From Hydrangea macrophylla (taxonomy: Eukaryota; Streptophyta; Magnoliopsida; Cornales; Hydrangeaceae), in assembly GCA_033977485.1 (NCBI GenBank), contig CM066985.1:72711045-72775044 (forward strand): DNA of 64,000 nt, written 5' to 3'. A model generated the notes under the pieces. That model saw only the letters and a list, made by a program, of their open reading frames with translations, had not been told where the DNA came from and did not search any database. This document shows, one piece after another, positions 33,923-44,318 of the stretch. The number at the start of each line of letters is the position of its first letter. Position 1 is the first letter of the stretch. The position numbers and the translations under genes are program-made.

Positions 33923-35398
33923 TGTTGGGTTTGTGCCCTCAAACCATTACTTTATGTATGAGACATTGACATTTTAATATATGGATATCAGCTTTACATT
34001 TCATTGTGTATTCATTTCATGAGATGATTGTTAATCCTTAAGTATCATAGTAAGTAATTCGTGTATGTATGAGATACATACAAGTGAGGTACGAATTACT
34101 ATCCTTTGATACTTAGAACTTGTCACAGTGAATGATGAGACTGGATATCTCATTAGGTATACACTATAGCATGATTGACTACCATTGGATGGAGTGATAA
34201 ATCTCAATCACTAGAGTGTAACTCTTAGTTAATGTGCTAGTGCTTACAGTGCATTGTCGGACCTGAGTTCTCATATTGACACTCAATGCTATCAAATAGT
34301 CAATAGGAACTCATAACTTGTATAAGGTACGTGTTCTCAATCTTGAGACGATTATGAACACAGACTTTGGATATGACTGCTTTGACTTACCAATCAGTGA
34401 GGTTTATAAAAGATCAACACCTGGGTATCTTGGGTATGTCATGTTCATCGGGTTGTAAACATATATTGTCAAGATAGAATCTACCCTCTGATTCAGAGTA
34501 AGTATTCCCTTGAGTACATTACTGAGTACTGCAGTCTTGTTGATAAGAGTTATCAACATGTTTGGTAATCATGAAAGGTGAATGGGACTCAAGGAATTAA
34601 AGAAGTAATCATGATTCAAGTTGACAGTGACCGTTTATCCGACTATCTGAATATGATTGCAAATGCTGACGGTAGAGGGACATTAGTACAACATACAAGT
34701 CTAGTTATCGCTTCGGATATGTTCTTTTGCGTTGGAGTTTAGTTATCATTTTATAGTGGAGTAAACGTTAACTGATTAGTCGATCAATCTGCTGATCAAA
34801 GAGTTTGGTCATGGGAATTAATCAACTAATCTGAGCTAACAATAAAAAACCTAGGAGGTCCCACTCTTAACTCCATCAGGATACTTGGAAAGACACTTGA
34901 GGATGCTGTCAAGACAGGTTCGATCGATTGAAGCTAGTTCCATCGATTGAAGTCATGGCAGGTTCGATCGATCGAGCATGGTTCAATCGATCGAAGTCCT
35001 TCCATCGATTGAAGGTTAGGTCGTTCTGGGAATCTCTAAATAGGGCAGCTGCATTCTGGAAAAAGAGTTCGTCATTTTAGAATGTCAGAAGATGCAGAAA
35101 CTATTTTTAGAGCACCAAACCTTCTCCTTCCTTTCTATTAGAGATCCCACCATCTCTAGTCTCTCCGGGAAGCATCCACAGGAGACATAAGGGTGAAGAC
35201 AACCTAGTGGAGGCAGCTGCATCACCAAGGAATAAGAAAATCAGAATTGGGTTCAAGACACTAAGGTATAACTCTTGTCCCCTCTTGTACGCATCTATGG
35301 AATTGACGAGTAGTAGAACCTGGGCTACCAAATAAGTTTTATAACTTGACTTTTCCGCTACGCATTTAAACTTTTAATTTGAACCGATTTTTCCATCT
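33923..35398 (+). repeat. 3' LTR of Copia element 2
   Basis: 1476 bp, partner of 26720-28225. Its last base is T where the left LTR has A (CCATCT versus CCATCA). Its TATA region reads CTCTAAATAG (35034-35043) instead of CTATAAATAG, so the core promoter is damaged in this copy. Palindromic ATCGATC motifs recur at about 34918-35010. Confidence 0.93.
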
Positions 35399-36166
35399 CT
35401 GGACATCTTCCTTTAAGTTGGTTATACTCAACAGTCCACTTGGAAACCTGTACTTTTCACACATCTCTGCTATGGCACTTGATGGTCCTTCGATTCTTAC
35501 TTTGGCCCCTTGGGAACTAACGCCCAATATTTTTCCAACATCTACGGGGGTCACCATAACTTTCCTTCCATGTGCAATGAATGAACATTCTGCAGGATCA
35601 AATTTTTTTTACCAACCACTCACAGATACTGTGGTCCACTCTTGTGCACCATAAGTCAATAAGGCCACCGAGTCCAATTGACTTAATTGCTTCTAGTTGT
35701 CTAGCCGAAAACTTTGAAATTGTGTCCAGAATTGGGCGCAATGAAATTCTTGTTGTCATCACAGATTTTTTCTATTAAGAAAACATCAAGGGAACATCAT
35801 GTTTAATAATATAACCAATTACATCATGTTTAAAATACCGGCATTGATTAAAACTTTTTCAATTGAATGCTTATTGATTTAAAGTAATATAATCAGTAAG
35901 CCAGAATAATAGCTGTAATTGGATTATTGGGATAACCGCTTCAAAGAATTCAGCTTTAAACATACAAATTAAACAATCAATTGTGCAGCTCTTGATTCCA
36001 ATAAATTCCTTAAACACCAACTTATTTTAAGTCTCAATCGTCATGTTTTAATTGACGTATTTACTGAAATCAAGGGAAATGCTTTCTTCTACATTTTCTT
36101 TTCTTTTCTTTACATGTTATCTTTCATTGATAATGAAGATATGGCATTCAAAATAGTATGTGATAC

Positions 36167-36563
36167 CTTCTGAGTAGACCTCCACTCCTTATACGAAATT
36201 GACTCCTCCTCAGCCTGCTCCTTGAATGGGCGTTTCTCGACATCAGTCATTCCTTTCCACAAAAAGACTGCTCTCCTGTTGCAGCTATAGAAATAATTTT
36301 TGTAAGTATGAGGATTATATATGATTCAAATACATTATTTGCCTTTTTTATTACCTCATTTTGTTTCTTTGCGTCTCCACCACTTACTTTCTGTTGCTTG
36401 CATCTTTCTTGGCTACATAAACACTGTGCAAACCATTGTTATCCTTTGTGGATTCATTTTTAGGGTTTAATGTACACAAAGAATATGACTTACTAAATAG
36501 CAAGTATGCCAATGTAGGCTTCCTTGGTATTTCAGACACTTGTCCTGCCTTTTCTTTTATGCC
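36167..36563 (-). other. HMG-box-like domain encoded by the first exons of the ULP gene
   Basis: Exon 36563-36494 ends with PRKPTLAYLLF before GTAAGT. A 25-nt exon (36412-36388) gives KKDASNR, also before GTAAGT. Exon 36284-36167 gives RRAVFLWKGMTDVEKRPF followed by KEQAEEESISYKEW and a GTATCA donor. Read together they follow the HMG-box pattern (P-K-R-P-x-x-A-Y-x-x-F, then W-K-x-M-x-x-x-E-K-x-P-F-x-x-x-A-x-x-x-x-x-x-Y), with the middle of the box about 15 residues shorter than usual. The donor of the third exon and the TAG acceptor at 35772-35774 keep phase 0 into the protease frame. Confidence 0.6.
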
Positions 36564-36839
36564 CTATGCTTCCTACATTTGCAAAAATTACTCTCAAATT
36601 ATCAAACTCAAAGAAAGAATGGTGTTAACAATTTCAAAGATTCAATAGTGTTATGTAGTGAAAACGTCATATTCCACAAAAGCCTCCACGCAAAAGATTA
36701 TCTAAAGTAGATCAACAAAAAGTTTTAATATGGCCAAACAAGGGAAAAAAATACACAAGCTCTCAAACATTATGAACAATGAACAAGGAGGAACTGAACA
36801 CAACATAATAATATCCTTAAGGAAAAAAATTTGACACAA

Positions 36840-37190
36840 GGAGCACAATATTTTACAATGAGAACAATTATGGAACAACATCTTTTATACCAGGCACAGA
36901 ACATTTGACTCTGAGAACAATTCAGGAATAAAAACTTGTCCACCAGGAATAGAACATTTTACTCTCACAACAAATCAGGAACAAAAACTTTTACACTAGG
37001 AGCATAACATTATACTCTCACAACAAATCAGGAACAAAAACTTTTACACCAGGAACAGAACATGTCTTAATCTATTTATATTTATAATCTTTTTCTATGT
37101 GAATTAGTGGGATGGAAAGGATACTTATAAGACCAATGGAAGAGAAGGGAATATAATTTAAATCATGGAACAATAAGGTGACAAAATGAA
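36840..37190 (+). repeat. minisatellite near the right end of the MULE
   Basis: About four copies, period 53-57 bp, containing CAGGAACAAAAACTTTTACA and CAGGAACAGAACAT (36840-37066). A single ATGGAACAATAAGGTGACAA copy at about 37165-37184 matches the arrays at 15.8 and 17.0 kb. This suggests the right end of the transposon is near 37.2 kb. Confidence 0.7.
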
Positions 37191-37347
37191 ATTTGCTACA
37201 TGGAATTTTATATTCAAGGAATCACCAATGAAATTTAGAATCCACCCTATTTTTCACCTTTGGATGGATTCTAAATCTAAGGAGACCCACAATTCAATGA
37301 ATAATCCATGTATCAAACAATGATAAATTTTAAGATTTACTAGTAAT

Positions 37348-37376
37348 CTTAGGGTGGAATCAAAATCCACCCTAAG
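37348..37376. repeat. perfect short hairpin
   Basis: CTTAGGGTGGA and TCCACCCTAAG form an 11-bp perfect stem with a 7-nt loop. GAATCCACCC also occurs at about 37230, and the flank reads GAACCAAACGGGCC, a phrase often seen at ends of plant MITEs. A left terminal partner was not found. Confidence 0.5.
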
Positions 37377-37399
37377 AATCCATGAACCAAACGGGCCAT

Positions 37400-38781
37400 T
37401 AGGGCTTAATTTTAAGACATGTCAATTAAGAAAAATCAAGAGCAAAATCTTCCTCATTGATCTCTAACCAACAAATTTTGTCTATGGATTTAAACTTCTA
37501 TATTATAATTCCATTAACGACTTAAATACTTTGGAAGGCTACTTTTGTTTTTGTTTTACTTTCTTGGTAACCATACTTTGTGGCAGGTGAGAAGGTCTGA
37601 CCATGATGATGATGTGGTTTTTCCTCTTCATGTGATGGTGTAAGGCTTGTTTGGATGCCATGTTTTGCTTGCTTTATTTTGAGACTCGTGGATCTAGGCT
37701 AGTTGTTGATGTTTTTTCATCTTGGTTGCTCACTATGAGCATGTTTGGGGCTTATTGTAATATTCGTGGGATATGTCTCTTGTACACATGTACACTTTTT
37801 TATTTTTATTTGGTTAACCCTTTACCGAAAAAAAAAAAGAATTACACATGATCCCACTAACTCTTCCATTAACAAGCAACTATCTAGGAAACCCCACTAA
37901 CCCACTAACTATTATACTTTATCAAATAAAATTATGTAATACATTTTGTGAACATAACTAACAGCTATATCTTATAAATATCAGGATTTTGTTGAGACGG
38001 TTTTCCACAATATATATAATGTTTTATATTCTTGATTGCTGGACAGCAAACTAGGAAGTCTCTTTGCTCCTGCCCAGTTTTTATAAATTTAGCTTTTCTT
38101 TTTTAAGGTAACCTTTAAAACCTTGGTTTATCCAATGTTGTTGAATCTCCTCCTGATTCAACACAAAAGCTGAACATTTTTTGAAAATGGGTATCACAAA
38201 TAGTGTGTTTGAAATTGGGTATGTGCGGGGCGCATATTGTCACTCACGTGTCTTCTTACTTCAATAATATGAATAAATAAATTTGTGACTTCGGAACCTA
38301 AAAAAATCAACTTAGCCAGGTTACTTCATATAGATCAAAATCTAATCCAATAAGTGAAATGTAACTTTGTAGTTTAGACATGCCTCATTCTTTAATTTTC
38401 TTCAATGAAAAGACAAATGTTGGAATAGCCGCATCAAATTCTGAATAGCCGCATCAAATTCTGTCAAAATCACTAGTTGATGAAGTTCAAGAGAGCACAA
38501 GTGTTTACAAGAAATGCAGGAATGGATTAAGTAATATCAAGTAAAAATCTTGAAACAAAGAGATAATTTGTCATAATACATATTGGATCAAAGTTAAGAG
38601 CATGATAAATCTAATAATTCCTCATATAAATAAAAAAAATGCATCTTAATAAATAAAGCCACAGATAATAACTATATTATAGAAACACAATCAATTACGA
38701 CTTGTTATGTTCTGAACCATTTATTTCTAATGCACTTCTGAATATTCCTACTAACCTCAGAGCAGTGGATTTTTAAAGGCA
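37400..38781. other. no gene recognised
   Basis: AT-rich sequence. A 24-bp direct repeat containing GAATAGCCGCATCAAATTCT occurs near 38425-38462. An A-run at 37829-37840 follows GGTTAACCCTTTACCG and may end a truncated retroposon, but no body can be recognised. Confidence 0.5.
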
Positions 38782-41700
38782 ATGGAAACAATGGGTGAGA
38801 ATCTCTGGACCATTGTCTGTGGAAAATCTGAGTGTTCGTATGAATGCGGAGGGAAGTTAAGTTCGGGTTTTTGTGTCACCATAGGTCCATATTCATGTCT
38901 CAACAATATTTTGGTGGTCTCTATTGACATTATTCTCCTTTTCATCTTCCTTCTTATGCTCATATATAAATCATCCTCATCCAAGAAGATAACCTCACCG
39001 CACTCTCAAAACTATTCACTATTATCATTTTCCTCTGCTATTTTCAGTGGAGGGCTGGGTTTAGCTTACCTTGGTTTGGTGATTTGGATATTTCATGAAA
39101 AAGTGAAATCAGAATAGACTATATTACCCCTTATGGATATCGCATTTTTCTTACCCACAGCTTTTTCTTTTAAAATTCCTTTAAATTTCAGAACAAATGA
39201 GTCACCACTTAATTTTTAGAAGGAAAATTAAGAAACCATTTTAAAGCAACTGATCTTTTGCGAAACCAAAGATTAACTAGGTCCGGGGATTATGGAATGA
39301 GAAGGGAAGGAGCCCATCGGACTAAAACACCCCTTCTCATCCTATCTCGCGATAGGCCTCTACTCAACATCCTTTTAATTGAATTACTAATCTAAGCATG
39401 CCCTCAACTAATACATAGATATACGTATACATTACACAAACATGTCAAAATGGTGTAAAATTACCAATTTACAAAATATCATCCAAAAGCCACGTAATTC
39501 AAGTAGCAAGCAATATGATATGCAATAAAAAATAAGAGAACTTACCCGGGATCCAGCCGCGAATATTAAAACGTGCAAATACATGCAAACAGATAAACCT
39601 AGGAAAAGAGTCCCTAATCCATATATACAAGTAAAGTAAGTCCTAATTCTAAGGTGTCGCGCTAAGAGTCGAAAATCAAGAAAAAATCAACAAATGAAAT
39701 TAACTAGGGAGGAGATGAGAAATTGAATCTCAAATGCGCTACAAAACAAAGATTAGTCCACATGCTTCACATAATGATATGATATCAAACAATCAATCCT
39801 GATTCCCTAGATTAGATCTATCAAACATGAAATCCAACTTTATTCAAATAGCTAGTTCTAATCATAAGCATTAATGTACATGGATGAATGAATGTGAACA
39901 AGAATAAGACATGGATTTATTCACTAATTTGAGTCACTTAGCTTCTGGATTTAAGCTAAACTATCATTATTCAAGGTATGATTTGGGTCTCAAGACATTA
40001 GGAGACCATTTGAGTTGAAATGAATAAGATTAGACAAAAACAATAGCAGTTTTCTGTGAATTACAGAGAATAGACCAGATCTTAAAAAAATAGAAAAACC
40101 ATACTTCCAACGGTTGGATCTTAATGATTTTTGGATATAATATGCCTCTGTGGGTCTAGTTTATAATCCAAAAATAAAATCAAGGTTTGAACGGTTAGAT
40201 CTCTGGGAATTGGACAAAAACCAGACATCACTCAGTATTCAACAACCTTCTGTCCAAAGTTCTTGCACGATTTTCTAAAAATAGCAAAAAAATAAAAAAA
40301 TGCTTTGTTCATTTTAGGGTGACTTCCTAACACATTAATCTACTTAGAAAAAATTATTTTGGGTTTCAAATACTTTATTAAGGTTCTGATTTACTCATTT
40401 CAAAAGAGTGTTACTGTTCTGAAACTCTGGACAGATTTTAGTGACTGTACAAAACTCATGGCCAAACCACTTTAAACATGAAATCTCCTTAAAACAAAAA
40501 TTACAGTGGTAAAACATTATGTTATTGACATTTTTCCGTTGGTTTCACTTGATTCCAACGGTTAGATTTTGAACCAAAAATCTTTGATCAAAACCGGTTT
40601 ATGAATCCACTGTTTCATTGTCAAGTTCCACTTTTATTTGTTAACCCCAACTATTGAATCATGAAGTTGGAATTAAACTAAACCATTTTCTCCTACCTTT
40701 TGATGGTCATTGGAGGCTAAAGACCTTTATATTTGTAGATTTCAAATGAAGTATGAATGGACTTCATGAAATCTCAAAATAATGAACCTAAACCATGAAG
40801 ATGAGCTTAGACTCAAAACTATTTTCTCCTACCATTTGATGGTCATTGGAGATGAAGATATGACTAATACTCATGAGCCTCAAAGGAATATAGAAAGGAT
40901 TCCATGAAACACCAAGCTAGAGGACCCAAATCATAAATATATACTTGGATCCATCTATTTGCTTATAAAATGAAGTGATGATCAAACTTTGACTCCCATG
41001 TGAAGCATAAGCTTACATGAGATTCAAAACATCAAACTCAAAGAGTTTTCAAGAGAGATATTGAAGATCTCTAAGAGTCTCAAGAGGGAAGTAAAAAAGA
41101 CACACAAAAAAAAGAATGAAACAAAGAAAACTAAGTAGTTTGAAGATTAGAGACTTAAAAGAAAGAAAGAAAAGAAATAACTCATGGTTAGAGGATCACC
41201 TCCAAGCTATCCTCAAAGCTTCTCTACTTTGAAAATCTTCCAAACTCTTCTTCAAGCTCTCCAAACTCTCTTTTTTTCTCTCCAAAAATGTAGTAGTGTA
41301 ATGGTATATTCTTCTTGTATATTGTTGTTGTGTCCTCCCAAGGAGGATCCTCCTTCTTTTATAGACAAAATTACCAAGTATTTTCAGTGAATTCGGAGTA
41401 AAAGACAGGTGTAAATGTCTCATTTGGTGGTACAATACGTACTTCCTGAAAATAGACAGACTGCTGCACAGGGCGGCATTCAAAAATCTCTTGCGGCAGT
41501 CAGTGGATGCCGCTGCGGCACTCCGTGAAATTTGCGGCAGGATTTCGTGACTGCCGCGCGGCTCTTAGTAAGTGCCGCGGAAAATTATTAATGGCCGCGT
41601 TTTAGTCAGCCTTACTTTATCAATTTTTTTGTTTTTATCCGCATACATATACGTATTGTACCACAAAACACGGACTGTTAAAGCAAACGGCAGTCAGAAA

Positions 41701-42270
41701 TTGCCAGCGGCACTCGGTAAATGCCGGGCCGGCATTCAGTGACTGCCGTTCGGCACTCACTGAATGCCGTTCGGCACTCACTGAGTGCCGCCAAATACTG
41801 CCGTATGCCGTTTTTGTTGAACTTCCCCTTTTTAGGTCTTTTCTTTCCTCTCTTTTTTTAAGAAACTTATTTTCGAAGATTTTTTTCAAAAGTGATGTTT
41901 TATACCTGAATTCTCCTAAATACCTGGTATTTCAATCTGTGAAAATTTTACCGCGTTTGGAGAACTTTCGGAAGAGCTTGGAACACTTCGAATCTTTCGA
42001 CCCTTGTCATCATCGGATGTGGAGGTGTCGCTCTCCTAAATTCGACGTTTGGTCAAAATTGGGGTGTCTACACCCCTCCATGGGTGGCTAGTTGTGTTAC
42101 TTCAGGCGGTCACATGGTTATTTTTGGGTTTAACCATTAGCCTGACGAGGCAACAACGTCGACATATCAAAGGAGCAAAGCTTGTTTTCAATCCTCACCT
42201 TCTTGCAGGTAGTATTTCTCTGCGTCCCATCTCTTTGGGAAGCTACTGTGCACAAAGTAACAACGGTTAA
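38782..42270 (+). pseudogene. ABCC10-like (MRP-type) ABC transporter 5' fragment, split by a solo LTR
   Basis: ATG at 38782 begins METMGENLWTIVCGKSEC, followed by two hydrophobic segments (NILVVSIDIILLFIFLLML and GGLGLAYLGLVIWIF). This is the layout of the N-terminal TMD0 of plant full-length ABCC transporters, close to the ABCC10 type as I know it. A TAG at 39115-39117 interrupts the frame, probably from CAG. The 2.94-kb solo LTR starts 15 bp later. When it and one CCCCT are removed the same frame continues as LPLHGWLVVLLQAVTWLFLGL, the next transmembrane helix, to about 42200, then degrades. The two ABC cassettes and later membrane domains are absent from the window. It is a relic or a captured fragment, with no sign of function. 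Confidence 0.75.
39132..42072 (-). mobile_element. solo LTR, Tat/Ogre-like Gypsy family A, minus orientation
   Basis: On the minus strand it begins TGTAGACACCCCAATTTTGA and ends TATCCATA, with CCCCT directly outside both edges (39127-39131 and 42073-42077). It is homologous end to end with 50337-53348, which lies in the opposite orientation. The TGTAGACACCCC start and the internal GAGTC(G/A)CCACTT near 39202 are typical of Tat-lineage LTRs. It contains a cluster of GCGGCACTC/GAGTGCCGC palindromes (about 41480-41815). No gene inside. Confidence 0.92.
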
Positions 42271-43082
42271 GATTGTATGTAACCACGGTAGCTCATTCAA
42301 CATGTATGTTATTAACTCTAAATTTTTATTAGCTTAACCTATGTTAATTTTGATCTTCCACTACCCCTAGTATTACTTTCAATGTGTATACTATCAATTG
42401 TCCTACCAAGTGTAACTACTTATCTTCTCCATATCTGTCTAAACCATCGTAATGGATTAGAAAAAATGGTCCCTCCTTGGAGGGTTGTTAAATGACTTTT
42501 TTTCATGGGCGACTTCTTTTACTATTAACCACCTTTAATGATTCAGTTGAGACCTATACATGATAGTAAGAGTTCGAAGAGAAAAAGACAAAGCAACAAG
42601 TAAGTGAAGTACAAGATGTCAGTAAGTGCAATTCCATTTCAAAAGCAACAAGTCAAATTCACCACTATACAACACCTCAAGTAAATACCACGATAACTCA
42701 AAGTGAATAAATGCTCTTAACTCAAAGCATGTTTGACAAATAAATTATTGTTTCACCATAATAGAGTACACTTAGGCTTTGTTTGGTTCTCAATTTGAAA
42801 ATTACCAAGCAATGAAAATACTCTGGGAATTTGAAATTACCCAGATTAATTGACTAATTTTCAATTCTAATACTCATTCGCAAATCATCATTTTTTAAAT
42901 TAAATTACACCAGACTCATTGACAAACAACAAACAACATCTATTTACCAAGAAATGAATATACCCAGAAGTCAAATTCAACAAATTTTGAAAAACCAAGG
43001 GTCCTATATCTATGTTCAATCACACATTCACAAAATGCATATCAATTATTGAAAATGCGAAGCACGTGTAAATTAACAGAGG

Positions 43083-43084
<2 letters not shown>
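42271..43084. other. no gene recognised
   Basis: AT-rich unassigned sequence following the transporter relic. No domain-bearing frame on either strand. Confidence 0.5.
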
Positions 43085-43133
<49 letters not shown>

Positions 43134-43142
43134 GGGGGGGGG
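43085..43142. repeat. (GA)n followed by a poly-G run
   Basis: About 19 GA dinucleotides (43085-43122) run directly into about 20 consecutive G. The purine-only strand over this stretch could form triplex or quadruplex structures in vitro. Confidence 0.95.
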
Positions 43143-43319
43143 AATTGACAACCCTTCTGTAAAGGGCAAACCACTTACATTGTCAATAGGCCTTTGATAA
43201 CCCTAGAAAATCATCTAATCCGAACCCCAAATTTAATAAACCCCAAATTTTCATAAACCCTAACAACCCAATACAATAGAGTACTTACCTAATAGCCCCA
43301 ACCTCTGATTTTTTACCAC

Positions 43320-43677
43320 AATGGTTCCCACAAGTGGGTCAGTGTTGGTGGTGGTTGAATGGTAGTGGTAGGGGTGAGAGAGAGAGAGAGAGAGGGTCAG
43401 CTCCTGAGGGGGTCGGTGGTGGTGGGGTTGTCGGTGTCAGAGGTTCAGTGGTCGATGGTGGGGTTATAGGTGTCGGATTGTTGGTGGTGGTTGAATGGTA
43501 GTGGTGGGGGTGAGAGAGAGAGGGAGAGATAGAGAGAGAGAGGGTCAGCGCCTGAGGGGGTCAGTGGTGGTGGGGTTACCAGTGTCGGAAGGTTAGTGGT
43601 CGATGGTGGGGTTACCTAATTCGGAGGGGTCGGTGGTCGCCGTCGTTGGATGGGGTCGTGGTGGGTGGTCACTGGAC

Positions 43678-43725
<48 letters not shown>

Positions 43726-44090
43726 TGACTGTTGCTGGGTTTGGGCGGGGGTTTTTGTGTATCCGGTGACCTGATGTGCCAGTTTTACCTTACAAATGTT
43801 AAGTAGTTTAAGAAATAGTCAGTTGTTTTGTGATGGATGGCCTAAATGCAAATTCTCCCCAATCTAATGGTGGGAAAACGTCCGCACCCATATGGACAAA
43901 ACTACCATCCATATGGTGGCCTCCGCCTACTTTAAACCAATCACAAAAAAAGAAACTGAAACTTCATTGATATTAATTCAGTTCCAATGAGGGGCTGGGA
44001 GTAGGAAGAGAGATCGAGAAAATGGCCTGATTAGGAGTTATGGCTTTAGCATAATAGGGATATAGTATGAGGCTATGACCTGTGAGTGTG

Positions 44091-44131
<41 letters not shown>

Positions 44132-44160
44132 TATATATATATATATATATAGATGGGGTT
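43320..44160. repeat. GGT/GA low-complexity region
   Basis: Repeated GGTGGTGG and GAGAGA blocks, with two diverged copies of a GGTTGAATGGTAGTGGTGGG phrase (near 43345 and 43485). A pure (GA)n lies at 43681-43723 and (GA)n plus (AT)n at 44094-44150. Open frames here are by-products of simple sequence. Confidence 0.85.
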
Positions 44161-44318
44161 TGATTAGTGATTAGGTTGGGAGGGGTGGCAAAAATATCGT
44201 ATGCTGGTTTTGACCAAAGGTGAGACGTGATAAAGACTTATCTACATAGGTGTTTTGAAAAATCTAAAGATGGCAGTTAAGCCTTACTAAATCCGCCACT
44301 GCTTCCTAGCTTTAAAAA

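Larger units (their letters stand above)
26720..35398 (+). mobile_element. complete, decayed Copia LTR retrotransposon (element 2) nested in the ULP gene
   Basis: LTRs (1506 and 1476 bp) begin TGTTGGGTTTGTGCCC. CTGGA occurs directly outside both ends (26715-26719 and 35399-35403). The element lies opposite to the interrupted gene; removing it with one CTGGA joins LKEDVQ to SMEEAGDEF in one frame. The LTRs are more alike than those of element 1, so this is a younger insertion. Gag, protease, integrase, reverse transcriptase and RNase H are all present in Copia order, but several nonsense codons and frameshifts make the copy defective. Confidence 0.96.
23926..36563 (-). pseudogene. MULE-encoded HMG-box-like/ULP1 (C48) cysteine protease gene, interrupted by Copia element 2
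   Basis: Exons on the minus strand, 5' to 3': about 36563-36494, 36412-36388, 36284-36167, 35771 to 35399 continuing at 26719-26475 across Copia element 2, 26363-26208, 26106-25347, 25158-25049, 24972-24888, 24784-24689, 24560-24497, 24416-24099, 24009-23926 (TAG). Most junctions keep phase. After the HMG-box-like start comes a region typical of plant transposon ULP proteins (SIGLGGLIDL, ILGVSSQGAKV, FALLALGCILCPS, MNWAKQVLDYLVK) and a charged linker with a coiled coil. The ULP1 domain has catalytic His in NDHWFLCVID, Asp in ILDSL and Cys in NGYDCGVFLIMY, all intact. Family role: SUMO-type deconjugating protease; role in transposition unknown. Defects: one extra A near 35610, a frameshift near 25520-25560, uncertain phase at 24560, and the Copia insertion. 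Its 3' end lies 67 bp from that of the convergent transposase. Confidence 0.8.

Noticed and set aside
37348..37400. Helitron 3' end
   Set aside because: A hairpin is present but no CTRR terminus follows it at the expected distance, and no TC start was found upstream.
37640..37840. LINE or SINE 3' end
   Set aside because: An A-run ends the segment, but no reverse transcriptase, pol III boxes or target duplication could be recognised.
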